A stretch of 64,000 nucleotides of DNA from JAZKFT01 sp963845495 (GCA_963845495.1 CAWJTH010000039.1:90702-154701), one strand, 5' to 3'; positions 42,339-51,500 are shown, counted from the first letter of the stretch. Numbers and translations are program-made. Notes: generated by a model from the sequence alone, not told the origin.

Positions 42339-42959
42339 TTATAGATTGTCGAATTCTTCTTGCATCTGCATACTCTCAAATGCAGATTGGGCTGCCATTT
42401 GTAACATTGTGTCATCTTTAATCAGTTCAGCAAAATCGATTGTATGATTACTTTTTTTGCCGTAAACTTTAAAATTTAATTGTAAATTATTGTCGATTAC
42501 ACCTTTGTGCCACAGTGTGTTACTTTCATGCAACAAATCAATAAGTTGTTTTGCCGAATAAGTGCCAAACCTGTCAACTATGTTTTCGATTAATTCTTGT
42601 TCAAAACTAGAAAATTGCCCAAAATCATATTCCCCTTTTGGCAAAATAGTAATAATCTTTGTACGCCCGTCAAAGCTATCGATTTCCTCTGTTTTAATAA
42701 ATTTAGATAGGTTAATTGGTTCGCCATTTTGCAGTATTGATTGATCATATCGGAGTTCATTGTACAATTCTTCCGCAACTGGCCCCATTTCCCATATCTT
42801 ATAATCAAACCATGTTATTGGTGAGCCACTGCGTATGTATGCGGTTTCATCTATCAAATACAACAATTTCAATGCCTTCGTCATACTTAAATTAGGAATT
42901 CGCTTGCTTAAAAAGTTTAGCAAATTTCCTATTTTTTCATTGAGCTGATTTCTGAACAT
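42339..42959 (-). CDS. Panacea-domain (SocA/DUF4065) protein, probable antitoxin
   Basis: 206 residues. The Panacea core is recognisable: MTKALKLLYLIDETAYIRSG (residues ~26-45), ITWFDYKIWEMGPVAEELYN and, further on, ELIENIVDRFGTYSAKQLID with LLHESNTLWHKG. Panacea domains neutralise many unrelated toxins and are also found in proteolysis adaptors such as SocA and in phage-linked GepA proteins. The neighbour downstream is a small unknown gene, as in panAT pairs. It is next to a repeat-filled gap and the frameshifted glnS. Confidence 0.82.
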   Translation of the reverse strand: MFRNQLNEKIGNLLNFLSKRIPNLSMTKALKLLYLIDETAYIRSGSPITWFDYKIWEMGPVAEELYNELRYDQSILQNGEPINLSKFIKTEEIDSFDGRTKIITILPKGEYDFGQFSSFEQELIENIVDRFGTYSAKQLIDLLHESNTLWHKGVIDNNLQLNFKVYGKKSNHTIDFAELIKDDTMLQMAAQSAFESMQMQEEFDNL

Positions 42960-43054
42960 GATACAAAACTAATGATTTTAGGTAAAATAGATGCCAAGAG
43001 GTTAAAATCCACTTTGAAACCGCCAATCACCTTATCAAACCCGTTCAAGTTATT

Positions 43055-43168
43055 AGGAAACCTTTCCATCTGTCAGCAGCGTCCAGGTAACTTTGCTGCC
43101 GCTCGGCATCCAGCAGCACGGTAGTAAAGTTACTGGAAACCTTCTTGCAGGGGTGTAGCAAGGTTTCC
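43055..43168. repeat. Nested inverted repeats between the Panacea gene and glnS
   Basis: GGAAACCTT (43056-43064) is inverted at 43160-43168 (AAGGTTTCC) and directly repeated at 43134-43143. An inner pair CCAGGTAACTTTGCTGCCG (43083-43101) and CGGTAGTAAAGTTACTGG (43119-43136) forms an imperfect stem. Confidence 0.65.
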
Positions 43169-43189
43169 AAGTAAAATTATAATCCAAAC

Positions 43190-44847
43190 TTATTTCTTCC
43201 CCACTTTCGCCCAAGTATCCTTTAAAGTAACCGTACGATTAAATATCAAATGCGCCGGTGTTGATTCTTTATCCAACGTAAAATAACCCTTGCGGATAAA
43301 TTGATACCGCTCACCGGGTTGCGCATCCATCAAAGTAGGTTCAACATAGGCCGTAATTTTTTGCAAACTATTGGCGTTGATGTAATCTTTAAAATCGCCA
43401 CTTTCATCCGCAGGGTTTTCAGATTTAAACAAACGATCGTACAAACGCACTTCGGCAGTGGCCGCATTTGCCACGCTTACCCAATGGATGGTTCCTTTGG
43501 CGTGCAAACCGCTGGTGTCGTTACCACTTTTACTTTCCGGAATATATTCCGCAAAAACAGTTTTAACCAACCCGTTTTCATCTTTATCAAAACCCGTACA
43601 TTTTACAATGTAGGCGCTTTTTAAGCGGACAATAGCATCTGGCGCCAGCCTAAACCATTTTTTGCTGCCTACTTCCATAAAATCTTCGCGTTCAATCCAC
43701 AATTCGTTGCTAAACGGGATTTGACGAGTGCCACCATTGTTTTCCGCTTCTGGATTGTTTTCGCTTTCCAACATTTCAGTGCCATCGCCATAATTGGTAA
43801 TCACCAATTTTATAGGGTCGAGCACGGCCATGCGGCGCCAAGCAGTTTTATTCAGATCCTCGCGAATGCAGAATTCCAGCAGGCCAACATCAATCATATT
43901 CTCACGTTTGGCTACGCCGATACGGTCGCAAAAATCGCGGATACTTTCGGGCGTATAACCACGCCTGCGCAATCCGCTGATGGTTGGCATGCGCGGATCG
44001 TCCCAACTTTCCACATGTTCTTCGTTTACCAATTGCAGCAATTTGCGCTTGCTCATTACTGTATAATTAAGGTTTAAACGGGCAAATTCGTATTGGTGAC
44101 TGGGAAAATAGCCAACTTTTCAATAAACCAATCGTACAAATCGCGATGCGGAATAAATTCCAGCGTACAAATGGAATGCGTAATTTTTTCAATAGAATCG
44201 CTTTGTCCGTGCGCAAAATCATACATCGGATAAATGCACCAAGCATCGCCCGTACGGTGGTGATGCGCATGTTTAATGCGGTACATCAACGGGTCGCGCA
44301 TGTGCATGTTGGGGCTGGCCAAATCGACTTTTGCACGAAGCACTTTTTCGCCATCCTTATATTTACCGGCCTTCATGTCGGCAAACAATTGCAGATTTTC
44401 CTCAATGCTGCGGCTGCGGTAAATGTTTGGTTTGCCGGGTTCGGTTGGCGTGCCTTTGCCTGCGGCAATTTCTTCTGTTGAGCTATCATCCACATAAGCC
44501 AAATCTTTCTTGATCAGTTCTACCGCAAAATCATATAGTTGATCAAAATAATCAGACGCATACAATTCTTCCGCCCAATTAAAACCCAGCCATTTTACAT
44601 CATCTTTGATGCTATCCACATATTCCACTTCTTCTTTTTCGGGATTGGTATCATCAAAACGAAGGTTGGTGGCACCACCATACTTGTTGGCCAATCCAAA
44701 ATTTAGGCAAATACTTTTGGCATGGCCAATATGCAAATAGCCGTTCGGCTCCGGTGGGAAACGGGTTAAAATGGAACTATATTTTCCGCTGGCCAAATCG
44801 GCTTCTACTATTTCTTCTAAAAAATTTAGACTTTTTTCTTCGCTCAT
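43190..44847 (-). pseudogene. glnS: Glutaminyl-tRNA synthetase, split by a -1 frameshift
   Basis: The N-terminal part (44847 to 44074, from MSEEKSLNFLEEIVEADLAS) has the class I HIGH-type motif RFPPEPNGYLHIGHAKSICL and ends early after LAIFPVTNTNLPV. One base back at T TTC CCA (44107 to 44101) the frame continues PSHQYEFARLNLNYTVMSKR, giving the MSKRK (KMSKS-type) loop and the rest to 43190. Joined, it is a full-length (~550-residue) GlnS. It charges tRNA-Gln. Causes could be a real mutation, recoding or an error in a T-run. Confidence 0.9.
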
Positions 44848-44876
44848 ATCTCGTAATTGTAAGGTCGGCGAAGTTA

Positions 44877-45000
44877 CGGGCAAGAAGGTAAGAATGCAAG
44901 AGAGCAAGAACACAAGAATGCAAGAGGACAAAAATTCAGGAAAACAAGCGGACAAGAATTTAAGAGGAGCAAGAAGACAAGAGGAACAAACGAAAAGCTT
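44877..45000. repeat. CAAGAA degenerate word tract (orientation 1)
   Basis: Over a dozen degenerate copies of GCAAGAA / ACAAGAGG. The complementary words (TTCTTG, CCTTG) fill 51655-51797. Confidence 0.8.
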
Positions 45001-45012
45001 AAAAAACATAAC

Positions 45013-45066
45013 GATTGGAACAGAGGCACCCCTCTCCATTTTTGGAGGAGGGGCGGTGGTGAGTTG
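45013..45066. repeat. Dispersed repeat, CACCCCTCTC type (copy 2, inverted)
   Basis: GAACAGAGGCACCCCTCTCC, then a loop, GGAGGAGGGG and GGTGGTGAG; this is the inverted form of the sequence at 37718-37766. Confidence 0.78.
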
Positions 45067-45279
45067 AAACGCAGCATTTGAACAACATTGTGCATTTGTC
45101 CCGCTTTTAGCAGTACGCCACGCAAGCCCGTGCGTAACGCAGGTTCGTGCTGTGGGGTACTTGCCGCAATCGGGGTTAGGATTTCGGCTAGGGGAATGCT
45201 AGGTGCTTTACCAATTAAGTCTTCAAAACTATACCCTGAATTGCTATTTTTACACCCTTTAATAAATTTTAAAGTAAAT

Positions 45280-46002
45280 ATGCCATCATCCCGCATTTTA
45301 GCATTTAGTAGTTCAAGGGTTGGCCAAAGCGGCTACTTGGAAAACGCCGTTCCCATCATTAAAAAATTCCTTGGCGATAATCCTTTAAAAATTGCATTTA
45401 TCCCATTTGCCAGCGTTGATAGTTACGATGATTATTTGGCCAGCGTAAGCAAAGCCTTATCCAGCTTGCCTTATAGCATACAATTAGTTATGCCCGAAAA
45501 TGCAGTTTCCACTATTAAACAAGCCGATGCTATTGTGGTAGGCGGCGGCAATACCTTTAAATTATTAGCCGATATTTATAACAACAAATTGCTGGATGTT
45601 ATCCGCGATAAAATAAATGCCGGCACACCTTATATTGGTTGGAGCGCCGGTTCAAACATTACAGGGCCAACCATTGGCACCACTAACGATATGCCAATCA
45701 TCGAACCAAAAAGTTTTAATGCGTTAGGTGCGTTTCCTTTCCAAATCAATCCACATTATTTTAACCAAGCCATTGTTGGCCACAACGGCGAAACCCGCAA
45801 CCAACGCTTGACAGAATTTTTAAAAGTAAACCCTGGCATTTCTATTGTTTGTTTGCCCGAAGGAACAGCTTTACACTTTGAAAACGGGAAGCTGACTTTA
45901 ATCGGCGACCGGCCGGCGGTTTTATTGGAACTGAAAGAAGGTTCAACCGAGATTGTTAAAAAAGAAATTTTAGCAAACGAAGACATTTCTTTTCTATTGT
46001 AA
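45280..46002 (+). CDS. pepE: Peptidase E (alpha-aspartyl dipeptidase, S51)
   Basis: 240 residues from ATG 45280; the longer open frame upstream runs through repeats and is rejected. It cleaves Asp-X dipeptides. The nucleophile Ser is in PYIGWSAGSNITGP (GxSAG), the His in FQINPHYFNQAIVG and the family segment AIVVGGGNTFKLLADIYNN is clear. Cytoplasmic. Length matches the family. It is followed by a long imperfect hairpin shared with the convergent transporter gene. Confidence 0.92.
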   Translation: MPSSRILAFSSSRVGQSGYLENAVPIIKKFLGDNPLKIAFIPFASVDSYDDYLASVSKALSSLPYSIQLVMPENAVSTIKQADAIVVGGGNTFKLLADIYNNKLLDVIRDKINAGTPYIGWSAGSNITGPTIGTTNDMPIIEPKSFNALGAFPFQINPHYFNQAIVGHNGETRNQRLTEFLKVNPGISIVCLPEGTALHFENGKLTLIGDRPAVLLELKEGSTEIVKKEILANEDISFLL

Positions 46003-46014
46003 TGTTTCTCGCAG

Positions 46015-46092
46015 AAAAATTAAAAAGTAAAAAGTAAAAAAGCCAAACTTGTCCATTTGCTTTTTTAATTTTTACTTTTTAATTTTTAATTT
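46015..46092. terminator. Bidirectional hairpin between pepE and the MFS gene
   Basis: TTAAAAAGTAAAAAGTAAAA and its complement TTTTTACTTTTTAATTTTTAA pair around GCCAAAC...ATTTGC. The words AAAAATTAAAAAGT recur in other gaps. Confidence 0.65.
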
Positions 46093-46095
46093 ACC

Positions 46096-47376
46096 CTATT
46101 TTTTCAATCCCACTTTATGCCCTGCAACGGCAAAATATAAAATAAATAAATAAGCAGGCACCATGATCCAAAATGCTTGCTGATAACCGATAGATGGCAT
46201 CTCGCCCAACTTGGCCCAAATCCTTGGTAAAACAGCACCGCCCGCAATACCAACAATCAGCAAAGCTGAACCAGTTTTAGTATATCTTCCCAATCCGGTT
46301 ATTGCCAACGGCCACAATGCTGGCCAAACCAATGCATTGGCCAAACCAAGTATGGCAATAAAAAACACCGAAGTATAGCCAGTTGTAAAAATGGCACCTA
46401 TAGTAAACAATACGCCTAAAATTGCCGATGTGCGCAAAGCTGTGCTTTGTGAAATAAATTTTGGAATAGTGATAATCCCCAAAACATATCCTAACAACAT
46501 ACTGCCCATGGTGTATGATGTAAAATGCTTGGAGATTTCAAGTGGAATCCCGATACTTTTCCCATATATCTGGATGATATCGCCGGCCATTACCTCAACA
46601 CCAACATACAAGAAAAGGGAAATAAACCCGAGCCATAAATAAGGATATTTAAAAATGCTGGAACGGTTTTGCACGTTCGAGGTTTCCGAAGCAACTTCAT
46701 CTTCACCTTCTGCTTTTATTTCAGGCAGGTGCGAAAAATAAATGAACAGTGCAAAAATCACAAAAACAATAGCCATTACTATAAACGGCACAATCAACCG
46801 CGAAGCCATTTCAGTTAATGTAGCCTCTTTTTGCACCAAATCCATTTTGGCAACCCTTTCTGTTAACGTGCTGTCGGTATTTTTTATCAACAAAGCCCCC
46901 ATAATCAACGGCACAATTGTACCCGCAAACTTGTTGCAAATACCCATGATACTGATGCGTTTTGCAGCACTTTCGATTGGCCCCAAAATAGTGATGTATG
47001 GGTTGGCAGCGGTTTGTAACAATGCCATCCCGGTTCCGATCACAAATAACCCTGTTAAAAACACGCCGAAAGTCCTAGACTTTGCCGCAGGGATAAACAC
47101 CAATGCACCAACTGCCATAACGCATAAACCGATTATCATCCCTTTCTTAAAACCCGTTTTCCTTAATACCCACGACGACGGGAAGGCCATCACCGCAAAA
47201 GAAATATAAGAAGCAAAAGTAACCAGCACAGCTTCGGAAGTCTTCAATTCGCAAGCAATCTGCAAATAAGGAATCAGCGTACTGTTCATCCATGTTACAA
47301 AGCCAAATACAAAAAATAAAGCGCCAATAATAAACATGGCTTTGTTGGTACGGTTCCCCGCGGTTGTTTCAATCAT
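46096..47376 (-). CDS. Sugar:H+ symporter, FucP/glucose-galactose MFS family
   Basis: 426 residues, about twelve membrane helices. The start FIIGALFFVFGFVTWMNSTL with IPYLQIACELKTSEA is the FucP/GluP hallmark, followed by GMALLQTAANPYITILGP and RISIMGICNKFAGTIVPLIM. It imports a hexose such as fucose, glucose or galactose. It is transcribed alone from a long AT-rich gap with a 14-bp palindrome 75 bp upstream, possibly a repressor site. Confidence 0.88.
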   Translation of the reverse strand: MIETTAGNRTNKAMFIIGALFFVFGFVTWMNSTLIPYLQIACELKTSEAVLVTFASYISFAVMAFPSSWVLRKTGFKKGMIIGLCVMAVGALVFIPAAKSRTFGVFLTGLFVIGTGMALLQTAANPYITILGPIESAAKRISIMGICNKFAGTIVPLIMGALLIKNTDSTLTERVAKMDLVQKEATLTEMASRLIVPFIVMAIVFVIFALFIYFSHLPEIKAEGEDEVASETSNVQNRSSIFKYPYLWLGFISLFLYVGVEVMAGDIIQIYGKSIGIPLEISKHFTSYTMGSMLLGYVLGIITIPKFISQSTALRTSAILGVLFTIGAIFTTGYTSVFFIAILGLANALVWPALWPLAITGLGRYTKTGSALLIVGIAGGAVLPRIWAKLGEMPSIGYQQAFWIMVPAYLFILYFAVAGHKVGLKK

Positions 47377-48101
47377 TTGCTTTTATTAAATTATTAGTAG
47401 GGATAATTAAACTAAATAGATAATGTATTACCCCAAATAAATAAACTAAAATATCAAATTTGATACGCTATCATAATTGCATACTTGTGTTTAAAAACCT
47501 ATCTTTATCCTATTATAGTTACTTATCATATATTTTCTTTTCTTTTTAAGAACGACATTTTCAATATACTGTTTAGGTTTAAACATACACTGTTCATGCC
47601 ATAATTTGGCATGCAATCGTTTGAGCAAATTTTAAAAATGAAAAAAAATCGTTCAACGTAAATAACTATTTCAGCAATTGCTTTATGCAACATATTCAAA
47701 ACCAACGGCTTTGCTTGCTGAAATGATACATCACCTCACAAATTCCCATTTAATAAAATGCAGGATATCTTAAATAAAACGCAAAGTGTTATACAAGGGC
47801 TTACTCAAAATATTGAAACATGCTTATTTACTTATCATATTAAGCAAATAAGCATGAAGCAAATTTATATAAAATTATTGTTCGTGTAAAATTTATCCGG
47901 CACCAATCGACATATATTTCAATATTCATATAAAATATTGTAAATTTATGATTCAAAATTTATTTATGTAATCATTATTGTTATCTTTACAAAGCAATTT
48001 TCTTCATCCCATATTGCACACGTTTGCGTTTTCTTTTTTGCATTTAACTATCATTATTGCAATTAGCCCATTATTATAAATTTAATTTTTTCTAAAACGT
48101 T
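47377..48101. other. 725-bp AT-rich divergent gap
   Basis: No supported gene. Three dyads are visible: TATCAAATTTGATA (47452), CATGCCA-TAATT-TGGCATG (47595-47613) and an 11-nt-arm hairpin CATGCTTATTT/AAATAAGCATG (47819-47856). A 43-codon frame (47758-47889) crosses the last hairpin and is not convincing. The gap could contain a small RNA or long leaders. Confidence 0.6.
47452..47465. promoter_or_regulatory. 14-bp palindrome upstream of the sugar transporter
   Basis: TATCAAATTTGATA, perfect dyad, 75 bp before the transporter start. Operator candidate for a sugar-responsive regulator. Confidence 0.5.
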
Positions 48102-48860
48102 ATGGTAAAAGACTATCCCGGTGAACAATGGAAAACAGTGAACTTTGAGCTTGATATTACAAACGGCAATAAGATAGAAGTTTCCAATTTTGGCCGTATC
48201 CGTACTTTTAATAAATTATCTGATGGTAATATTATTAAAGGTGGAATGATTAATGGTTATAAAATAATGCGGTTAAAGCTATTTAAGCCAAGGGAAGAAA
48301 AAGATGAAAAACACTTTATTTTCTTGAAAGACCAAGCTTTGTTATTGTCGCAAAAAATTAAGGCGCTTAAAAAAGCAAAGACTAATCCACGAGAAATCGA
48401 AGAAGCAACAAAGATGTTGAAAGGCTTTAAACAAAAGCTTAGCAACGATTTTCAACAAGACCTTAAAAAGCGTACAATCCATTACCACTCTTTGTTTCAT
48501 CGCTTGGTGGCAGAACATTTTTGCGAAAAACCCTCTGAAAATCATACCCTTGTTTCTCATCTTGACCATGATAAATTAAACAATAGAAGCACTAACCTTA
48601 AATGGATGACGGTAGCCGAAAATTCGGCCCACCAGCAAAATAGCCCGCATGTAATTGCTAAAAAAATTAAAAATGTACACGATAGAAGACCCGATTCTAA
48701 AGTGAATAAACTAACCGTAACAAAAGTAATGTTGCTAAAAAAATTGCTAAACCAAGGCAAGCCATTAAAAACATTGGTAAAACAATTTAAGGTGACCGAC
48801 ACGCAAATTTTACGCATTAAACGAGGCGAAAATTGGGCCAATATTGAAGCCGCCCCTTAA
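48102..48860 (+). CDS. NUMOD4-HNH endonuclease-like protein with C-terminal helix-turn-helix
   Basis: 252 residues. The N-terminal NUMOD4-type DNA-binding segment has GEQWKTVNF then KIEVSNFGRIRTFN. A Lys-rich coiled stretch (~75-125) separates it from an HNH-type site: HSLFHRLVAEHFCEKPSENH and SHLDHDKLNNRSTNLKWMTV (HLDHDKLNN...NLKW). The C-terminal ~50 residues read as a helix-turn-helix (LLNQGKPLKTLVKQFKVTDT). Such proteins occur in homing elements, but this one stands alone between other genes. The active site seems intact. Confidence 0.78.
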   Translation: MVKDYPGEQWKTVNFELDITNGNKIEVSNFGRIRTFNKLSDGNIIKGGMINGYKIMRLKLFKPREEKDEKHFIFLKDQALLLSQKIKALKKAKTNPREIEEATKMLKGFKQKLSNDFQQDLKKRTIHYHSLFHRLVAEHFCEKPSENHTLVSHLDHDKLNNRSTNLKWMTVAENSAHQQNSPHVIAKKIKNVHDRRPDSKVNKLTVTKVMLLKKLLNQGKPLKTLVKQFKVTDTQILRIKRGENWANIEAAP

Positions 48861-48973
48861 AATTATCTACTTAATATTTTACTTAAAATGGTTGAAATTT
48901 ATTCAGCCATTTTTACTTTTATAAATTAGCATTCCAAAAAACTCAAACTTCGCAACCACAAAACTATTTAAAT

Positions 48974-49750
48974 ATGTTCGGCCGCTTCGCTAGAAAAAGA
49001 GACCCAAACAAATCCCCTGTTACTGAAGAAAGAAGAATATGGATTGAAGGAGCTTTCTCTTGGTTATTGAAAACGTTTGACAAGGAAAAAACCATACATC
49101 GAAAAATACTGGTTCCACATTTTTCAGATTTCCCAATACAATTTAATGGTAACGAGCAAACGGCTTTTGATGTTTTAAAAATTGTGGCGGAACAAATGGA
49201 AGTGCCGTTGGATGAAATCCATTTAGAATTTTATACGCAAGGTGTTACAGAAGTTGGTGTTACAAACCCTTTTGGAACAGGTGTTTACTTAGGCAAAGAA
49301 AAAGATGCCAAACAATCATCCGGATTATATTGGGGCAAAGACGAAAGCGATAATAAATTTCATATTTGGTTAGAAAATAAAAATTTGCATGAGCCGGAAA
49401 ACTTGGTGGCAACGTTGGCACATGAAATTGCCCATATAAAACTATTGGGCGAAAGTAAATTGGAAGAAAACGACGAACACCTGACCGATTTAACAACCAT
49501 CGTTTTTGGCATGGGCATTTTTAACGCAAATGCTGCTTTTCGTAGCTTCAAAAATTTTCACTCAAGCGGATGGAGTAAACAAGGCTATTTATCTCAAATG
49601 GATTGGGGTTATGGATTAGCGCTTTTGGCGCATATCCGTGGCGAGCAAACACCCACTTGGACGGAATTTCTATCTACCAATGTTAAAGGCGACTTTTTGC
49701 AAGGCGAGTTTTTTATTGCAAATAACGAAGACTTAATTTGGAAGGCATAA
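48974..49750 (+). CDS. Predicted HExxH metalloprotease-like protein
   Basis: 258 residues, no signal peptide. A zinc motif is visible in NLVATLAHEIAHIKLLGESK (residues ~141-160), and a downstream acidic segment (ENDEHLTDLTTIVFGMGIF) could give the third ligand. The N-terminal basic MFGRFARKRDPNKSP precedes a globular domain. I do not recognise a named family; it has the look of a conserved Bacteroidota protein. It may share an mRNA with the NUMOD4-HNH gene 113 bp upstream. Confidence 0.65.
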   Translation: MFGRFARKRDPNKSPVTEERRIWIEGAFSWLLKTFDKEKTIHRKILVPHFSDFPIQFNGNEQTAFDVLKIVAEQMEVPLDEIHLEFYTQGVTEVGVTNPFGTGVYLGKEKDAKQSSGLYWGKDESDNKFHIWLENKNLHEPENLVATLAHEIAHIKLLGESKLEENDEHLTDLTTIVFGMGIFNANAAFRSFKNFHSSGWSKQGYLSQMDWGYGLALLAHIRGEQTPTWTEFLSTNVKGDFLQGEFFIANNEDLIWKA

Positions 49751-49803
49751 AAAACCCACGGTTTTTGGACTAAGAAAAGATTAGATGAAGTATTATATAA
49801 AAC

Positions 49804-49837
49804 AAAAATGGCTAGGAAGAATCCCAGCCATTTTGTT
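49804..49837 (+). terminator. Terminator after the HExxH gene
   Basis: AAAATGGCT-A-GGA / TCC-C-AGCCATTTT with loop AGAA, then TGTTTTGTT. Confidence 0.8.
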
Positions 49838-49925
49838 TTGTTGCTCTCTTGGATATTAAAAACACAGGGTATATAAATTGTCATTATTCACAACTCATTA
49901 TTCACTATTCACCTCTCACAACTCA

Positions 49926-51500
49926 CTATTTCACTTTCAACATCAGCCGCACTTGTGATGTACTTTCATTTTGCAACCTGGCATAATAACTTCCCGCAGG
50001 CAACGTTCCTCCATAAAAAGTTACTCGGTCGGTGGTTGGTGCCGCATAAACTTTATCCACCAAAACGGCCACTACACGGCCACTCATATCAATTACTTGC
50101 ACCAAAGTATGGTTGCCAAGCGTACTAAATTCAATAGTGGTACTGCCCTGAAAAGGGTTAGGATAATTCCGGATCAATGTCAAGCCGCTGGTATTTGGAG
50201 CCGATTTACCACAAGTCAAGCCATTTACAACAGGCAAGCTTTGAAAATTTTTCAACAAAACCGTTTGTAATTCATTGTTATCAACACAAAACCAATTTGC
50301 TAAAATTGATGCATAAACACTCCTGAAATCATATTGAAAAGGAATATTATCGTTTACCGTGGCATTTGCCGGCAAATTAGGCGACGTGCCCAAAACACCA
50401 CCAATGGCGTTTTTACCAAAAACAAAAAGTGGCGAAGCCGCACCATGGTCGGTGCCAGCACTGCTGTTGCTTTTTATGCGTCTACCAAATTCACTAAAAG
50501 TCATCCCTACTATCCTATCATCAATGCCTAAGCCTTTACAATCATCAGAAAAAGCTTTAATGGCATCACTCAAATTTTTCAATAGGCTAGCATGCGTACC
50601 GGTTGTAAAATCCAAATTATTTACTTGGTTGGCGTGCGTATCAAACGAGCCGTAGCTAACCATGTACACCCTTGTTTTCAGTCCGCCTTTTATTAACCTA
50701 GCCACAATTTTTAATTGATCCGCCAATGAGTTATTAGTTGGATAAGTGCCTTGTGTTGGCACCCTTGCGGCGGCGGCGGTAATCACCGAAGCATATTGTT
50801 GCGTTTGCGAAGCAACCAAACGAACAAAAGTCAGTTCTTTCCCCGCAGGTGTATTTGGTGCGGGATCTTGCACGCCACTAATTAAATTATAAAAACTGTT
50901 GGGATTGCTAATACTCATGCCCGTACTTACCTGCGGCCCCTGAAACGTTAGCGATGTAACGCTTCCGATTTGAATACCCAACGGATCGGTCATAGTAGCG
51001 TTGGGGTAACCGTTAGGAAAATTGGGATATTCGGTGTTCAAATATCGGCCTGCCCACCCCGTATCGACTTCCACATCACTATCGGATGCGCTCATCCAAA
51101 TATCGGTGGCCCTAAAATGCGAAAAACTTGAATTGGGATAGCCGACTGCCTGAACAATAGACAAGCGACCATCGTTATACATTGATTGTAAGCCTGTCAT
51201 GGCAGGGTGTAAACCTGTCGTATTATTGCCGTTTAGTTTTAGCACGTTGCTTTCAGGGATAGCAATATTGCCACGGGCATTTACATAACTGCTGTAAATA
51301 TCAAGTGGGATAACCATGTTTAGGCCATCGTTTCCGCCTTGCAGTTGCACAATTACCAGCACATGGTCGGTGTCGGTATTAAGACCAAACATATTGGCCA
51401 ACGATGAACTTTCTGCAAATCCTTTTACAGAAAAACCGCCAATTAATGCAGGTAAGGTAACTGCTGGCACTGCAGTCCTTAAAAAATCCCTACGTTTCAT
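49926..51500 (-). CDS. DUF1501 secreted protein with T9SS sorting domain
   Basis: 524 residues. The twin-arginine-like start MKRRDFLRTAVPAVTLPALI suggests Tat export. The DUF1501 (sulfatase-like fold) domain shows VIVQLQGGNDGLNMVIPLDI, YPNSSFSHFRATDIWMSASD and GMTFSEFGRRIKSNSSAGTD with HGAASPLFVFGKNA. The last ~80 residues (LIRNYPNPFQGSTTIEFSTL to the C-terminal KVK) are a type A T9SS sorting domain, so the mature protein is exported across the outer membrane. The DUF1800 gene upstream is its usual partner. Enzyme activity unknown. Confidence 0.88.
   Translation of the reverse strand: MKRRDFLRTAVPAVTLPALIGGFSVKGFAESSSLANMFGLNTDTDHVLVIVQLQGGNDGLNMVIPLDIYSSYVNARGNIAIPESNVLKLNGNNTTGLHPAMTGLQSMYNDGRLSIVQAVGYPNSSFSHFRATDIWMSASDSDVEVDTGWAGRYLNTEYPNFPNGYPNATMTDPLGIQIGSVTSLTFQGPQVSTGMSISNPNSFYNLISGVQDPAPNTPAGKELTFVRLVASQTQQYASVITAAAARVPTQGTYPTNNSLADQLKIVARLIKGGLKTRVYMVSYGSFDTHANQVNNLDFTTGTHASLLKNLSDAIKAFSDDCKGLGIDDRIVGMTFSEFGRRIKSNSSAGTDHGAASPLFVFGKNAIGGVLGTSPNLPANATVNDNIPFQYDFRSVYASILANWFCVDNNELQTVLLKNFQSLPVVNGLTCGKSAPNTSGLTLIRNYPNPFQGSTTIEFSTLGNHTLVQVIDMSGRVVAVLVDKVYAAPTTDRVTFYGGTLPAGSYYARLQNESTSQVRLMLKVK

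Larger units (their letters stand above)
44848..45279. other. Repeat-filled divergent gap between glnS and pepE
   Basis: 432 bp. It holds the CAAGAA/GCAAGA word tract (44877-45000), a copy of the CACCCCTCTC dispersed repeat (45013-45066) and a stretch rich in ACGCAAGCCCGTGCGTAACG-type dyads (45118-45150). A TAACTTCG box (near-consensus) for glnS lies about 20 bp before its start. Open frames on both strands here are low-complexity by-products. Confidence 0.65.

Noticed and set aside
44874..45296. 140-residue minus-strand frame across the glnS/pepE gap
   Set aside because: It is translated word repeats (Leu/Ser/Cys-rich), in the same place as two identified repeat types.
47758..47889. 43-residue small open frame
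   Set aside because: Overlaps a perfect hairpin, AT-driven composition, no SD or promoter; likely chance.
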